Positions 17,956 to 26,720 of a DNA stretch of 64,000 nt are shown one piece after another (position 1 is the stretch's first letter; each line of letters starts with the position of its first letter). The stretch is from contig NZ_MPZM01000003.1 of NCBI RefSeq assembly GCF_002936955.1, positions 62,001 to 126,000 of the forward strand, read 5' to 3'. The translations under genes were made by a program, and so were the position numbers. The notes under the pieces are model-generated. The model saw nothing but the letters and a program-made list of their open reading frames with translations, had not been told where the DNA came from and did no database searches. The DNA comes from Oceanisphaera arctica (GTDB lineage Bacteria; Pseudomonadota; Gammaproteobacteria; Enterobacterales; Aeromonadaceae).

Positions 17956-18105
17956 TCAACGTCGTCGATTATGCCACAACCGCAAACAGCGCCGGTTGTT
18001 TCGCCGGCGGCGCTGGCGATACTGCAGGCTGCGGTGATAAGGCCGCTGGGGATAGAACAGGGGGGAATCCGAGTCCTCCCACTGCCTGATTGAAAAAATC
18101 TTCAC
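17956..18105 (-). CDS. Small very basic protein (49 aa) between tsaB and fadD
   Basis: I propose a GTG start at 18105, preceded by AGGAGCTGCA just after the tsaB stop (12-bp gap). The 49 residues (VKIFSIRQWEDSDSPLFYPQ...) end in an arginine-rich tail (YRQRRRRNNRRCLRLWHNRR). It would be translated as a distal member of the yoaA-tsaB unit. In E. coli an unrelated lipoprotein gene (yeaY) holds this place. I do not recognise a family. The good ribosome site and tight spacing favour a real gene, but the GC-rich basic tail could be chance coding. Confidence 0.5.
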   Translation of the reverse strand: MKIFSIRQWEDSDSPLFYPQRPYHRSLQYRQRRRRNNRRCLRLWHNRRR

Positions 18106-18116
18106 TGCAGCTCCTG

Positions 18117-18806
18117 TCAGCGACCCGGCAGTTTCTGCCAGGTCACCTTGTCCCGCAGATAGACAGGGCGCGCATCGGCCGCGGCAACACCCATTCCGGT
18201 CCGCCATAACTCCACGGCCTTGGGTAACAGATCACGGGCCTCGGGAAAGGGCACCGCCTCACATCGTCCTTCTACCCGACTCATGAGTTCAGCATAGGTG
18301 ACAAAGCCCGAGCCCACACCCAACTGCCAGCTATCTGTGCCCGCCTCTGTGGTATCCAGAAAGTGCTCCGGCGCCAGTACCCGCTCTTCAATGGTGCCGA
18401 CCATGAGCCCCTGTTCCAGCCGGTAGGCCCCAACATAGATTTCGCCCATGCGGGCATCGATGGCCGCCAGCACCCGCTCGCCCCCGCAGGCGCGATGGGC
18501 ACCCTGAGCCAGCGCCTGCAGGTTGGATACGCCCAGTAGCGGCAAGTCGGCACCATATGCCAGCCCCTGCGCCACGCCCAGGGTGATACGCACGCCGGTA
18601 AAAGAGCCAGGGCCCCGACCAAAGGCCAGCCCATCGAGCTGATTCAGGGTCAATTCGCCTTCAGCCAACAGCTCGGCCACCATCGGCAGGATCAAGTCCG
18701 TATGGCCTCGAGGCGCCACCTGATAACGGCTCAACAGCTCGCCGTTCTGCCAAAGGGCGGCAGAGCAGGCCTCTGTGGCGGTGTCGATGGCCAGTATTCG
18801 GGTCAT
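18117..18806 (-). CDS. tsaB: tRNA threonylcarbamoyladenosine biosynthesis protein TsaB
   Basis: A 229-residue ASKHA-fold protein starting MTRILAIDTATEACSAALW. FGRGPGSFTGVRITLGVAQGLAYG is the family signature; the C-terminal part (PVYLRDKVTWQKLPGR) is normal. TsaB acts with TsaD and TsaE to add threonylcarbamoyl to A37 of ANN-decoding tRNAs. It lies 7 bp after yoaA on the same strand, the E. coli arrangement. Confidence 0.96.
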   Translation of the reverse strand: MTRILAIDTATEACSAALWQNGELLSRYQVAPRGHTDLILPMVAELLAEGELTLNQLDGLAFGRGPGSFTGVRITLGVAQGLAYGADLPLLGVSNLQALAQGAHRACGGERVLAAIDARMGEIYVGAYRLEQGLMVGTIEERVLAPEHFLDTTEAGTDSWQLGVGSGFVTYAELMSRVEGRCEAVPFPEARDLLPKAVELWRTGMGVAAADARPVYLRDKVTWQKLPGR

Positions 18807-18813
18807 GTGTTCA

Positions 18814-20799
18814 TTACTCCAGGGTTGATAAAAATTCCGCCACCTGCTGCAGACTACGGGTACGTGGCATGGCTGGCAGGCTATTGATAAAGTCGGCGCC
18901 GTAAGTCCGGTTGACCAGACGGCCGTCGGTGATCACCAGCACACCCTTGTCCTGTACATCCCGGATCAGACGCCCCACCCCCTGCTTGAGGGTAATGATG
19001 GCCTTGGGCAACTGCACCCGGGCAAAGCCATCTTCTCCCCGGCGGCGACAATCTTCGAGCCGGGCGCTCAGTAGCGGGTCGTCCGGGGCACTGAACGGCA
19101 GCTTGTCGATCACCACACATTGCAGGGCGTTGCCGCGCACGTCTATGCCTTCCCAGAAACTGCTGGTGGCCACCAGCACAGCCCGGCCGTCCTGACTGAA
19201 ACGCTCCAGCAGCCGCACCTTATTGTCTTCACCCTGTACCAGCACGGTGCGATCCAGCCGGATACGCAGCACCTCGGCGACCTCGTTCATCACCTTGTAA
19301 CTGGTACAGAGAAAAAAGCTGCCGCCGGGAACCGCATCCAGGGTGTCGGCCAGGCTTTCGGCCAGCCAGCGGCCACGACCGGCGGCGTTGGTTTCCGGCA
19401 GGTAACGGGGCACGCACAAACGGGACTGGCGAGAGTAATCAAAAGGGCTGTCCAATTGCAAGGTACGACACTTTGACAGCCCGAGATCGGCGCAAAAGTG
19501 CGCAAAACTGTCCCCTACCGCCAGGGTGGCGGAGGTAAAGACCCAGCTCACGGCATCTTTGGCCAGCTCTACCGAGAAGCGTTCGGCTACCGACAGCGGG
19601 GTTTTGTGAAAGCTGATATGCAGCCGCGAGCAGTCGAACCAGTAGGAATAACCGTCTTCTTCGACCCTCGTGACCGAGTCCAGCTGGGTACGCAGCCCCA
19701 CCAGACGCTCGAAACAGTGATCGAGCTGCTCGCCCCGCCCCAGCGCCAGCTTGAGCACCTCGTAACTGAATGCCAGGCTCTCGTTCAGTCGAACCAGCGC
19801 CTGCGCCACTTCGGATCGGGCCAGCATGGGCCGCAGCTGCCCCCGGCTACTGTCATGACCGAAGGCCAGCCGCAAGTCCTGAGCATGACACTCCAGCTGA
19901 TCCGCTGCCTTGCCCAGCTGGGCCATGTCTTTGGCTTCCACTTTTTGCGCCAGCCGCAGATCCCGCGCCAGCTCAAGCACCAGGCGGCTGGACTGACTCT
20001 GACCGAAATACTGGCCGGCAATTTCCGGCAACTGATGGGCCTCATCCAGTATGTAGGCGTCGGCGTCGGGGATCAGCTGGCCAAATCCGGTGTCGCGAAC
20101 CGCCATGTCGGCGAAGAACAGGTGGTGATTCACCACCACTATCTGCGCCTCCATCGCCCGATTACGGGCCTTGACCAGATAGCAGTCCTGATAATGACTA
20201 CAGTCACGGCCCAGGCAGTTGTCGTTGGTACTGGTGACCAGCGGCAACACCTCGCTGCGCTCGGCAAGACCCGGAATATCGCCGATGTCACCGCTGTGGG
20301 TCATGGGCACGAAACGCCGCACCCGCTGCAAGTCGGCCAGTCCCTCAGCCGACAGCGTTGGCACGCTCTCGTTCAGCAGCCCCAGCCGCTCCTGACAGAT
20401 GTAGTTGGCCCGGCCCTTCAGCAGGGCCACCGGATGATGATAATTCATCGCCTTGACCAAGGTCGGCAAGTCGCGATGAAACAACTGCTCCTGCAGGTTG
20501 CGCGAGCCGGTGCTGAGCACCACCTTCTTGCCCGCCGCCAGCACCGGCGCCAGATAGGCATAGGTTTTTCCGGTACCTGTGCCTGCCTCTACCACCAGCG
20601 GTATCTTGTCATCCAGCGCCTGGCCTACCGCCGTCGCCATCTCTACCTGAGCTGCACGAGGTTTAAAGCCGTCGATAGCCCTGGCCAGCGGCCCTTGTTC
20701 GGTGAAGAGCTCGGTAAAAAGCGTGCTGCTGTCGTCTTGATCCAAGGCTGGCAAGTCTCGTATGTGAAAAGGGCATGATAACAAAAGCGGTTGCGACAC
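18814..20799 (-). CDS. yoaA: ATP-dependent DNA helicase YoaA (DinG/XPD family)
   Basis: Up to 661 residues. It has Walker A VVEAGTGTGKTYAYLAPVL, four iron-sulfur cysteines (NYICQERL, then CLGRDCSHYQDC), the DEAH box AYILDEAHQLPE and the late helicase motif LKQGVGRLIRD. YoaA is a Fe-S helicase that works with the clamp-loader subunit chi in repair of stalled replication. The upstream-most start is a GTG at 20799, about 25 residues longer than E. coli YoaA; TTG codons at 20754 or 20745 are alternatives, so the start is uncertain. It probably begins the operon with tsaB. Confidence 0.93.
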   Translation of the reverse strand: MSQPLLLSCPFHIRDLPALDQDDSSTLFTELFTEQGPLARAIDGFKPRAAQVEMATAVGQALDDKIPLVVEAGTGTGKTYAYLAPVLAAGKKVVLSTGSRNLQEQLFHRDLPTLVKAMNYHHPVALLKGRANYICQERLGLLNESVPTLSAEGLADLQRVRRFVPMTHSGDIGDIPGLAERSEVLPLVTSTNDNCLGRDCSHYQDCYLVKARNRAMEAQIVVVNHHLFFADMAVRDTGFGQLIPDADAYILDEAHQLPEIAGQYFGQSQSSRLVLELARDLRLAQKVEAKDMAQLGKAADQLECHAQDLRLAFGHDSSRGQLRPMLARSEVAQALVRLNESLAFSYEVLKLALGRGEQLDHCFERLVGLRTQLDSVTRVEEDGYSYWFDCSRLHISFHKTPLSVAERFSVELAKDAVSWVFTSATLAVGDSFAHFCADLGLSKCRTLQLDSPFDYSRQSRLCVPRYLPETNAAGRGRWLAESLADTLDAVPGGSFFLCTSYKVMNEVAEVLRIRLDRTVLVQGEDNKVRLLERFSQDGRAVLVATSSFWEGIDVRGNALQCVVIDKLPFSAPDDPLLSARLEDCRRRGEDGFARVQLPKAIITLKQGVGRLIRDVQDKGVLVITDGRLVNRTYGADFINSLPAMPRTRSLQQVAEFLSTLE

Positions 20800-20856
20800 G
20801 GCAGCCGACTATTCTGTTTTTAGCACTTCGTTTTCAACATGGTCGTGCGACACTAG

Positions 20857-21054
20857 ATAGAGGCCCGCCTGCGCCGTTTTCGCCAGCACGACGAACAGGT
20901 GCTGATCGACCAGCACAAGGTGTATGACGACGAGGCGGCCGTGATCCAGACCGACCGTCAGGCGCGGACCGAGCTGGAAACCCTGTTTGAAGCCGACCTG
21001 TTAGAACAGCCGCCCAAGGCGCTGAACCCAGAGGAAAAATCGGAGCCAGGTTAA
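20857..21054 (+). pseudogene. Coding-like remnant (about 65 codons, no start)
   Basis: After an in-frame TAG at 20854, a GC-rich frame runs to TAA at 21052-21054. It encodes a charged, helix-like sequence (EARLRRFRQHDEQVLIDQHK... ELETLFEADLLEQPPKAL). It has no ATG or ribosome site. Codon use looks protein-like, so I read it as the surviving C-terminus of a lost gene. I do not recognise the family. Confidence 0.4.
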
Positions 21055-21191
21055 TACCAATCCGGCTTTGTTATGTCGTCGTCCAAGAGGTAATACCAAT
21101 TCCAGGTCGTGGGGGCCGTTCTCTGTTGCCTCTTCTGGAGCACTTAGTGGCACACAGACGGCGCAAACAGGCCACGCCAGAGCAGTCAGGA

Positions 21192-21429
21192 GGACAAAGG
21201 GATCTGCTCATCCGACTATCACATGACAGGGCCAGCAAAAGTTCCTGCAATGCTGGCACTCCCGCCCTCCATAGCGGTCGGATGTCATGTGCTGAGCGCA
21301 GAGGGGGCGAGCTTGTCTCGCCGTGACGAATAGTTTCAGCCTGACCGAACATCCAGTGAATGTTCGCAGTGGGCTGAAACTGTGAGTGTCATTCGCATTG
21401 AGCGGGTCGGTGGAGCGGGCCCTTTGTCC
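21192..21429. repeat. Dispersed repeat, copy 2 (238-bp variant with terminal inverted repeats)
   Basis: The ends GGACAAAGGG and CCCTTTGTCC are 10-bp perfect inverted repeats, and the flanks (GATCTGCTC... TCGGTGGAGCGGGC) match the repeat at 24679. The interior differs and holds a nested inverted repeat: AGTTTCAGCC/GGGCTGAAACT (21332-21381) around CGAACAT/ATGTTCG. It has the look of a non-coding MITE-like unit. The gap from 20800 to 21460 contains only this and the remnant before it. Confidence 0.55.
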
Positions 21430-21460
21430 GATGCGTACGGTGCAATAAGCCAATTTCCCA

Positions 21461-22183
21461 TCACGCATGTGTTGTCAGCATGTGTCCGATAATGCCCAGC
21501 ACGAAACCCAGTACCGCTCCCATCGGCGGGGCCCAGTGTTTTTCCAGCACCGCCTGCGGGGCTATGTCCTGAAACACCGAATAGAGGATGCCGCCGGCGG
21601 CGAACAGCATGATACCGGCCACCAGCGTCGGTGAGTCCGCCAGCCAGATATAACCGGACAGTCCCGCAACTGGTCCCAGCAAGGCCATCATCGCGAACAG
21701 GGTGATAATCTTGCGACCACTGTAACGAGACGTTGCGCCGAGCTCCCTGTAGGCATTAAACCCTTCCGGCATATTCTGCAACGCCATCAAACCGGCCAGT
21801 AACAGGGCGCTGCCTGTTCCTCCCAGCGCCAGGGCCGCCCCCAGCGCCAGCGATTCCGGAATAAAGTCCGACAGCATGGCCGCCAGCTGACTGGCCGGGG
21901 TATTGAGCTTGTACAGCAACACATCCAGCGCCATGAACGTCAGGCCGCCGCCACAGAAGCACAAGGCAACCGTCGTCATATCGAGATGAGAGGCGCCCTC
22001 CGGTACCAGCACCAGCGCCACCGCCGACAGCAGAGCCCCGCCGCCGAAGGCGACCACCGAATGGCGAAATTCGTTTTCCAGCCAGTCCGGATGAATATGC
22101 TCCTTGCAGCCGACCAGGGCCCCGAGCGGCATGGCCATGCCCGCCACCAGCGTCAGCCCCAGTATCATCATGACTTCAAACAT
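21461..22183 (-). CDS. ZIP family metal transporter
   Basis: The ATG at 22183 (MFEVMMILGLTLVAGMAMPLG) has GGGAGCG upstream, giving 240 residues. About eight hydrophobic spans are seen. The spans around residues 125-160 hold the metal-path residues DFIPESLALGAALALGG and LMALQNMPEGFNAYREL, typical of ZIP permeases such as ZupT. These take divalent cations such as zinc into the cytoplasm. No histidine-rich loop or Zur-like site was noticed. It is divergent from trmK. Confidence 0.88.
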   Translation of the reverse strand: MFEVMMILGLTLVAGMAMPLGALVGCKEHIHPDWLENEFRHSVVAFGGGALLSAVALVLVPEGASHLDMTTVALCFCGGGLTFMALDVLLYKLNTPASQLAAMLSDFIPESLALGAALALGGTGSALLLAGLMALQNMPEGFNAYRELGATSRYSGRKIITLFAMMALLGPVAGLSGYIWLADSPTLVAGIMLFAAGGILYSVFQDIAPQAVLEKHWAPPMGAVLGFVLGIIGHMLTTHA

Positions 22184-22317
22184 AAACGCTCCCATATGAA
22201 TCTGTTGTTATCCCGACCTTGTTATCATACCTCCGTCGGGATTGCCATGAGCACGGCCAATACGCAAGGCCAGCCGACGCTGATATACTGCGCCGCTTTG
22301 TACCGCAGGCGCTCATC

Positions 22318-23052
22318 ATGAAAATCGGCAAACGACTCCAGCACATCGAAGCCATGGTCACCACAGGCTATACCCACATCTGGGATTGTTGCTGTGATCA
22401 CGGTTTATTGGGCGCCTCTTTATTGTCCCGTCTGGCTGCGCCCTTTATTCACTTCGTCGATATCGTGCCCGAGCTGATGGTCGAGCTGGAAATCCGGTTG
22501 CGCCGCTTTTACCCCGCGATGGCCTCACAGTCATCGGCATCGGCATCGCCCTCACCTGCTTTGTCGGCATGGCAGGTCCATTGTATCGACGTGGCTAGCC
22601 TTCCCCTGTCCCGACACGATGGCAAGCAGCTGGTGATCATCGCCGGTGTGGGTGGCGACTTGATGGTGCAACTTGTAAGCGCCATTCATGGGGCCAATCC
22701 GGATGCCGACATCGACTTTCTGCTGTGTCCTGTCCATCATCAGTTCACCTTGCGGCAGCAACTGATCCGGCTGAATTTTCATCTGCAACAAGAGCGGCTG
22801 CTGGAAGAAAACCGGCGCTTCTACGAACTGTTGCTGGTCTCGACCCGGATCGACGACATGAAAGATCAGAGCAGGGTGAGTGCCGTCGGCGAACAGATCT
22901 GGCAAGCCCACAGCCCGGAGCAGGCCGATACCGCCTCCCGGTACCTGAGCAAAACACTCGGCCATTATCAACGAGTGCAACGGGGCCGGGAAACCGACGT
23001 TCAGCACATCATAGAGGCATACAGAGCTGTCACCGTTCAGCAACGATACTGA
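22318..23052 (+). CDS. trmK: tRNA (adenine(22)-N1)-methyltransferase TrmK family
   Basis: From ATG at 22318 (MKIGKRLQHIEAMVTTGYTHIWD), 244 residues. The SAM site is in the motif IWDCCCDHGLLGASLLSR, followed by PFIHFVDIVPELM and the catalytic region LVIIAGVGGDLMVQLV, as in TrmK/YqfN proteins that methylate A22 in tRNA. A longer in-frame version would start inside the promoter region, so I reject it. It is a single gene, divergent from the ZIP gene. Confidence 0.88.
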   Translation: MKIGKRLQHIEAMVTTGYTHIWDCCCDHGLLGASLLSRLAAPFIHFVDIVPELMVELEIRLRRFYPAMASQSSASASPSPALSAWQVHCIDVASLPLSRHDGKQLVIIAGVGGDLMVQLVSAIHGANPDADIDFLLCPVHHQFTLRQQLIRLNFHLQQERLLEENRRFYELLLVSTRIDDMKDQSRVSAVGEQIWQAHSPEQADTASRYLSKTLGHYQRVQRGRETDVQHIIEAYRAVTVQQRY

Positions 23053-23098
23053 GCGGACTCGGCCCTCCCGACCACAAGCCCGGACCATAAACCCGGCC

Positions 23099-23121
23099 AT
23101 GCATTCCAATATGGAATGCAT
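23099..23121. promoter_or_regulatory. Palindrome ATGCATTCC-AATAT-GGAATGCAT
   Basis: Nine-base perfect arms are separated by five bases, about 87 bp before the hglS start. It may be the operator of a dimeric regulator. There is no T run, so it is not a terminator. Confidence 0.5.
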
Positions 23122-23207
23122 TCGCGAGCAGTCGCCGTTTGTCATCACTCCTGATGTGGTATTAAGGTTGGGTATCACCATCTCATTGGTCAAAGGACAT
23201 CAGCATC

Positions 23208-24584
23208 ATGGCGCACGACTCTTTTTTGCACGCGGACGATATCCGCACCCTGTTTTCCGAATCCATGTCTCACATGTACCAGCAGGAAGTGCCCCAGTAC
23301 GGCACCCTGATGCAGCTGGTGGCCGAGGTAAACGACCAGGTGCTGGCCGCCGAGCCGCCGATGCAACAGCAATTGCAGGAAAACGGTGAGCTGGACCGAC
23401 TGAGTCTGGAACGCCATGGGGCCATTCGGGTGGGTACCGCCGCCGAGCTCAACATGCTGCGCCGGGTCTTCGCCATCATGGGCATGTACCCGGTCAGCTA
23501 TTACGACTTGTCCGAAGCCGGGGTGCCGGTGCATTCCACCGCCTTTCGCCCCACCGATGAAGCCTCGCTGCGGCGCAATCCATTCCGTATTTTCACCTCG
23601 TTGCTGCGCCTGGAGCTGATTGAAGATGATGCCCTTCGGGCTCGCGCGGCCGAAATACTGGCCGGGCGCGATATCTTTACCGCCCAAGCCAGGTTACTGG
23701 TCGCCCAGGCCGAAGCTCAGGATGGCCTGACCGAAGAACAGGCCCGCCACTTCGTGGCCGAGGTGCTGGAGACCTTCCGCTGGCACCAGGGGGCCACCGT
23801 CAGCCTGGCCAATTACCAGGCCCTGCAGGACGCCCACCGGCTCATCGCCGACGTGGTCTGCTTCCGCGGCCCCCATATCAACCACCTGACGCCGAGAACC
23901 CTGGACATCGACAGCGTGCAGCAGCAAATGCCTGCCGTGGGCATCAACCCCAAGGCGCTGATCGAAGGCCCACCCCGCCGTCGCTGCCCCATACTGCTGC
24001 GCCAGACCAGCTTTACCGCACTGGAGGAGCCGGTTCGCTTTGCCGGCGAGCAGACCGGCACCCATACCGCTCGCTTTGGTGAAATCGAACAGCGCGGCAT
24101 GGCGCTCACGCCCAAGGGCCGCGCCCTCTACGACGAGCTGCTCAATCGCTCGCGCCAGGCGCCGGCCGAGATCGATAACGAGGCCCATCAGCGCCAGCTG
24201 GCGGAGGTTTTCGCCGACTTTCCGGACGATGAAGACAGCCTGCGCGCACAGCAGCTGGGCTATTTCCGCTATGGCCTGACCGAGGCCGGGCGCCAGCAGG
24301 CAAAGGGTGGGGAAAGCGCCAGCCATGAGCATGAGCTGGATACACTTATCGAGGCCGGTCTGGTAAAGGCCACCCCCATCATCTATGAAGACTTTCTGCC
24401 GGTCAGCGCCGCCGGTATCTTCCAGTCCAACCTGGGGGGCAACCAGCATCAGGCCTATGCCCAGAATGCCAATCAGGCCGCCTTCGAGCTGGCTCTGGGT
24501 TGCCCGGTGCAGGACGAGTTCGCCCTCTACACCAAACTACAGGACGACTCCATCCAGCAGGTACGTGAGGCGCTCGGCGCCTGA
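23208..24584 (+). CDS. hglS: 2-oxoadipate dioxygenase/decarboxylase (HglS/YdcJ, DUF1338)
   Basis: A 458-residue DUF1338 protein, the family that converts 2-oxoadipate to 2-hydroxyglutarate with Fe(II) and oxygen in lysine breakdown. By count, His70 and Arg74 (RHGAIRVGT), His226 (GPHINHLTPRT) and Glu294 (FGEIEQRG) fall exactly at the metal and substrate positions I recall for Pseudomonas putida HglS. Length and motifs are complete. It stands alone: no other lysine catabolism gene is adjacent, so its supply of 2-oxoadipate is not explained here. A palindrome at 23099 may control it. Confidence 0.92.
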   Translation: MAHDSFLHADDIRTLFSESMSHMYQQEVPQYGTLMQLVAEVNDQVLAAEPPMQQQLQENGELDRLSLERHGAIRVGTAAELNMLRRVFAIMGMYPVSYYDLSEAGVPVHSTAFRPTDEASLRRNPFRIFTSLLRLELIEDDALRARAAEILAGRDIFTAQARLLVAQAEAQDGLTEEQARHFVAEVLETFRWHQGATVSLANYQALQDAHRLIADVVCFRGPHINHLTPRTLDIDSVQQQMPAVGINPKALIEGPPRRRCPILLRQTSFTALEEPVRFAGEQTGTHTARFGEIEQRGMALTPKGRALYDELLNRSRQAPAEIDNEAHQRQLAEVFADFPDDEDSLRAQQLGYFRYGLTEAGRQQAKGGESASHEHELDTLIEAGLVKATPIIYEDFLPVSAAGIFQSNLGGNQHQAYAQNANQAAFELALGCPVQDEFALYTKLQDDSIQQVREALGA

Positions 24585-24678
24585 TTATAATCCCATTTAA
24601 TATCTGGGGCGGAGTTCCAGAGGCAACACCGAGTTGCCCGAAGACAGCACCAACAGGCGACACCTACGCATAAAGAAG

Positions 24679-24778
24679 AACAAAGGGATCTGCTCCGTCC
24701 GACCCTCCGCGCCAGGGATGGCGCGGTGGAGCCCCCATGGAAGGGTTTACGGCGAGTCGGCGGAGCGGGCCCTTTGTT
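24679..24778. repeat. Dispersed repeat, copy 3 (100 bp, terminal inverted repeats)
   Basis: It is bounded by AACAAAGGG and CCCTTTGTT (9-bp inverted ends). The inside holds CCGCGCC/GGCGCGG and the segment also found near 11.4 kb. This is the best-preserved copy of the family. Confidence 0.65.
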
Positions 24779-24807
24779 CGGCGTTGGCGAGTGCTGGAAA
24801 CCAACCT

Positions 24808-24951
24808 TTACCTTTGGTACAGGTAAGCCCCGTCGGCGCCAGTCAGCAGACCCGGCCCTTCGGGTATTTCCCGTTCGCTGTGGTATTGAACCGGGGTCCC
24901 GCTACAACCGCCGAGCAACAGCAGTATCACCAGCATGATGCTTATCTTCAT
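24808..24951 (-). CDS. Small lipoprotein (47 aa) after the porin
   Basis: My translation from ATG at 24951 gives MKISIMLVILLLLGGC followed by 31 residues ending ADGAYLYQR. LLGGC is a lipobox, with Cys16 as the likely acylated residue. GGAGTT lies 5 bases before the start. The gene begins 8 bp after the porin stop on the same strand, so it is probably cotranscribed with it. No family is recognised. It is too short for many gene callers. Confidence 0.68.
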   Translation of the reverse strand: MKISIMLVILLLLGGCSGTPVQYHSEREIPEGPGLLTGADGAYLYQR

Positions 24952-24959
24952 CTCAACTC

Positions 24960-26192
24960 CTAAAACTTGATCCGGGCACCGGCAATCAACGCATCCGCAT
25001 CGTCCAGATTGTCTCCCGCCCGCTCCAGATCGTAGTTGCGATAGCCCACATAAAGCTCGGTCGCCCAGCTGTCGATATTCTGCACCATCTGTACCCCGAC
25101 GGACTTGGCCTTGTCACTTCTCACCTGAGCATGATTGGCCACATGGTAGTCGGCAGAAAATGCGGTTTTACCGGCGTCAAACCACCGGTTCTGATACCCC
25201 AGCTTGCCGTAGACAAAGTTGGGGTCCTGAGCACCACTGTCCCGCTCCCCCGCAGCCAGGGTGACACTCACCCCGCTGTTATGCAGGAAGGAAGCCGAGC
25301 CGTTCACCTGGCCGTCATTACTTTGCTGATCCGAATAGGCCACGGCGGCGGCCACAGTACCCTGACCATGCTCGGCGGCATAGGTCAGCGCCGTATCCCA
25401 GGCACTGTCTTCCACCGCACTGGCCGCCAGTTTCACACCGGCCACACTCGGGGTATCGTAGCGCAGACGGTTTTTCCGGCTCAGACCGTCCAGGTTGATA
25501 AAGACGTCACCCACTCGGGTCGTGCTCAGGTTACCGGCGCCATTGCGAAACTTGATACCGCCGGCAATATCGGCAGTAGAGGAATAACCGACCAGAGCGG
25601 TACCGGACAAGTCCATTTCGGAGCTGTCTTCACTGGCGGTCCAGCCTTTACCCATCCACAGCTTGCCGAGCCGGTCGTGATCGAAATACACCTCCAGCCG
25701 GCGGTCGGAAATACTGTCGCCACTCACCGCTTCGTTATCCTGGCTGACATTGAAAGATGAATTGGACTCCAGCTGTACCTCGATGGCGGTCCCCACGGTC
25801 AGCTCGGGGCTGACATCCCCTTCACCAATCACCCGTAACCGGGTAGAGGAACTGTCGTTATCAACATGGTAGAGATCGGTTTCCTTGCCGTCATCCACCA
25901 CCAGCAGGGCCCTATTCACATGACCGGACACCGAGACCCTTATCTTGTCATTGCCCGAGCTGATGACTGCCGGTGCTTTGTGCGTACTCATGGTCTCGGC
26001 CTTTGTTTCCGCCGCCAGGGCCCGTGCTTCGGCATTCTGTGTTTTGGTTTCAAGCTGACTGACCCGCTCAAGCAAGGTGCCGAGCTGGCGTTTGAGCTGA
26101 TCCAGTTCCTGTGCATCGGTCAGGGCCAATGCGGGCCCGCTGGCCATGGCGCAGACAATGGCCGTGGCCAGTAGTGTTTTTTGATGGGTCAT
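24960..26192 (-). CDS. Outer-membrane porin with N-terminal coiled coil (DcaP-like)
   Basis: A 410-residue protein with signal peptide (MTHQKTLLATAIVCAMASGPALA), a short coiled coil (DAQELDQLKRQLGTLLERVS, then ETKTQNAEARALAAE), and a long beta-strand region ending in phenylalanine (ALIAGARIKF), the usual outer-membrane insertion signal. Trimeric porins of this kind import small carboxylates or other solutes. It is divergent from the TAXI-TRAP transporter with 528 bp between, so both could serve uptake of one substrate. That link is inference from position. Confidence 0.85.
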   Translation of the reverse strand: MTHQKTLLATAIVCAMASGPALALTDAQELDQLKRQLGTLLERVSQLETKTQNAEARALAAETKAETMSTHKAPAVISSGNDKIRVSVSGHVNRALLVVDDGKETDLYHVDNDSSSTRLRVIGEGDVSPELTVGTAIEVQLESNSSFNVSQDNEAVSGDSISDRRLEVYFDHDRLGKLWMGKGWTASEDSSEMDLSGTALVGYSSTADIAGGIKFRNGAGNLSTTRVGDVFINLDGLSRKNRLRYDTPSVAGVKLAASAVEDSAWDTALTYAAEHGQGTVAAAVAYSDQQSNDGQVNGSASFLHNSGVSVTLAAGERDSGAQDPNFVYGKLGYQNRWFDAGKTAFSADYHVANHAQVRSDKAKSVGVQMVQNIDSWATELYVGYRNYDLERAGDNLDDADALIAGARIKF

Positions 26193-26720
26193 GATGACTC
26201 TCCTCTCGCTTCACTGCATTCCTGGATACAGAACCATCACCCGATGGGTGAGGCGCCGTGTTTTCAAGGCGTTGAACGGGGCAGTAAGTAGCAGAGTGAC
26301 TCGTCCTTTCGAAGTGATGTCTCCTCCCTGAGTTGGTTATTTTTTGAACAACACCTTACCGTTAACCTTAGTCAAGCCCGGGTTGATGCACCATGCCGCA
26401 CGGCGACAGAAAGAATCCATATAACACTTCTGCTTTCTCTATCATCATGATCCAGCCTTAATACAAACTACCAAATATGATCACCATTATTATGAATAAC
26501 ATCTAGCAATAAGCTCAATAAAGGTACAATGAACCAGAAAAACAGAGAAACAGGAATGAATCTATTACCATTTTTCGTTTGATCTTGAACAAAAAATGGT
26601 AGACGCTTCGCCCTCATTTAAGACCATACAGCAAGGCCGGGAACGCGAGACATCAACAGCCAGCGGCTGACACTGACGATGAAGCGGACAGAACTCTCGG
26701 CTGATAAGGACATTGAACCC
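26193..26720. other. 528-bp divergent promoter region between porin and TRAP genes
   Basis: AT-rich compared with its neighbours. It contains the inverted repeat at 26566-26601. I see no protein gene. Confidence 0.6.
26566..26601. promoter_or_regulatory. Inverted repeat TACCATTTTT ... AAAAATGGTA
   Basis: Two perfect 10-bp arms are 16 bases apart, 120-155 bp before the TAXI binding-protein gene and upstream of the divergent porin. An operator for a dimeric regulator is the likely reading. Confidence 0.45.
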
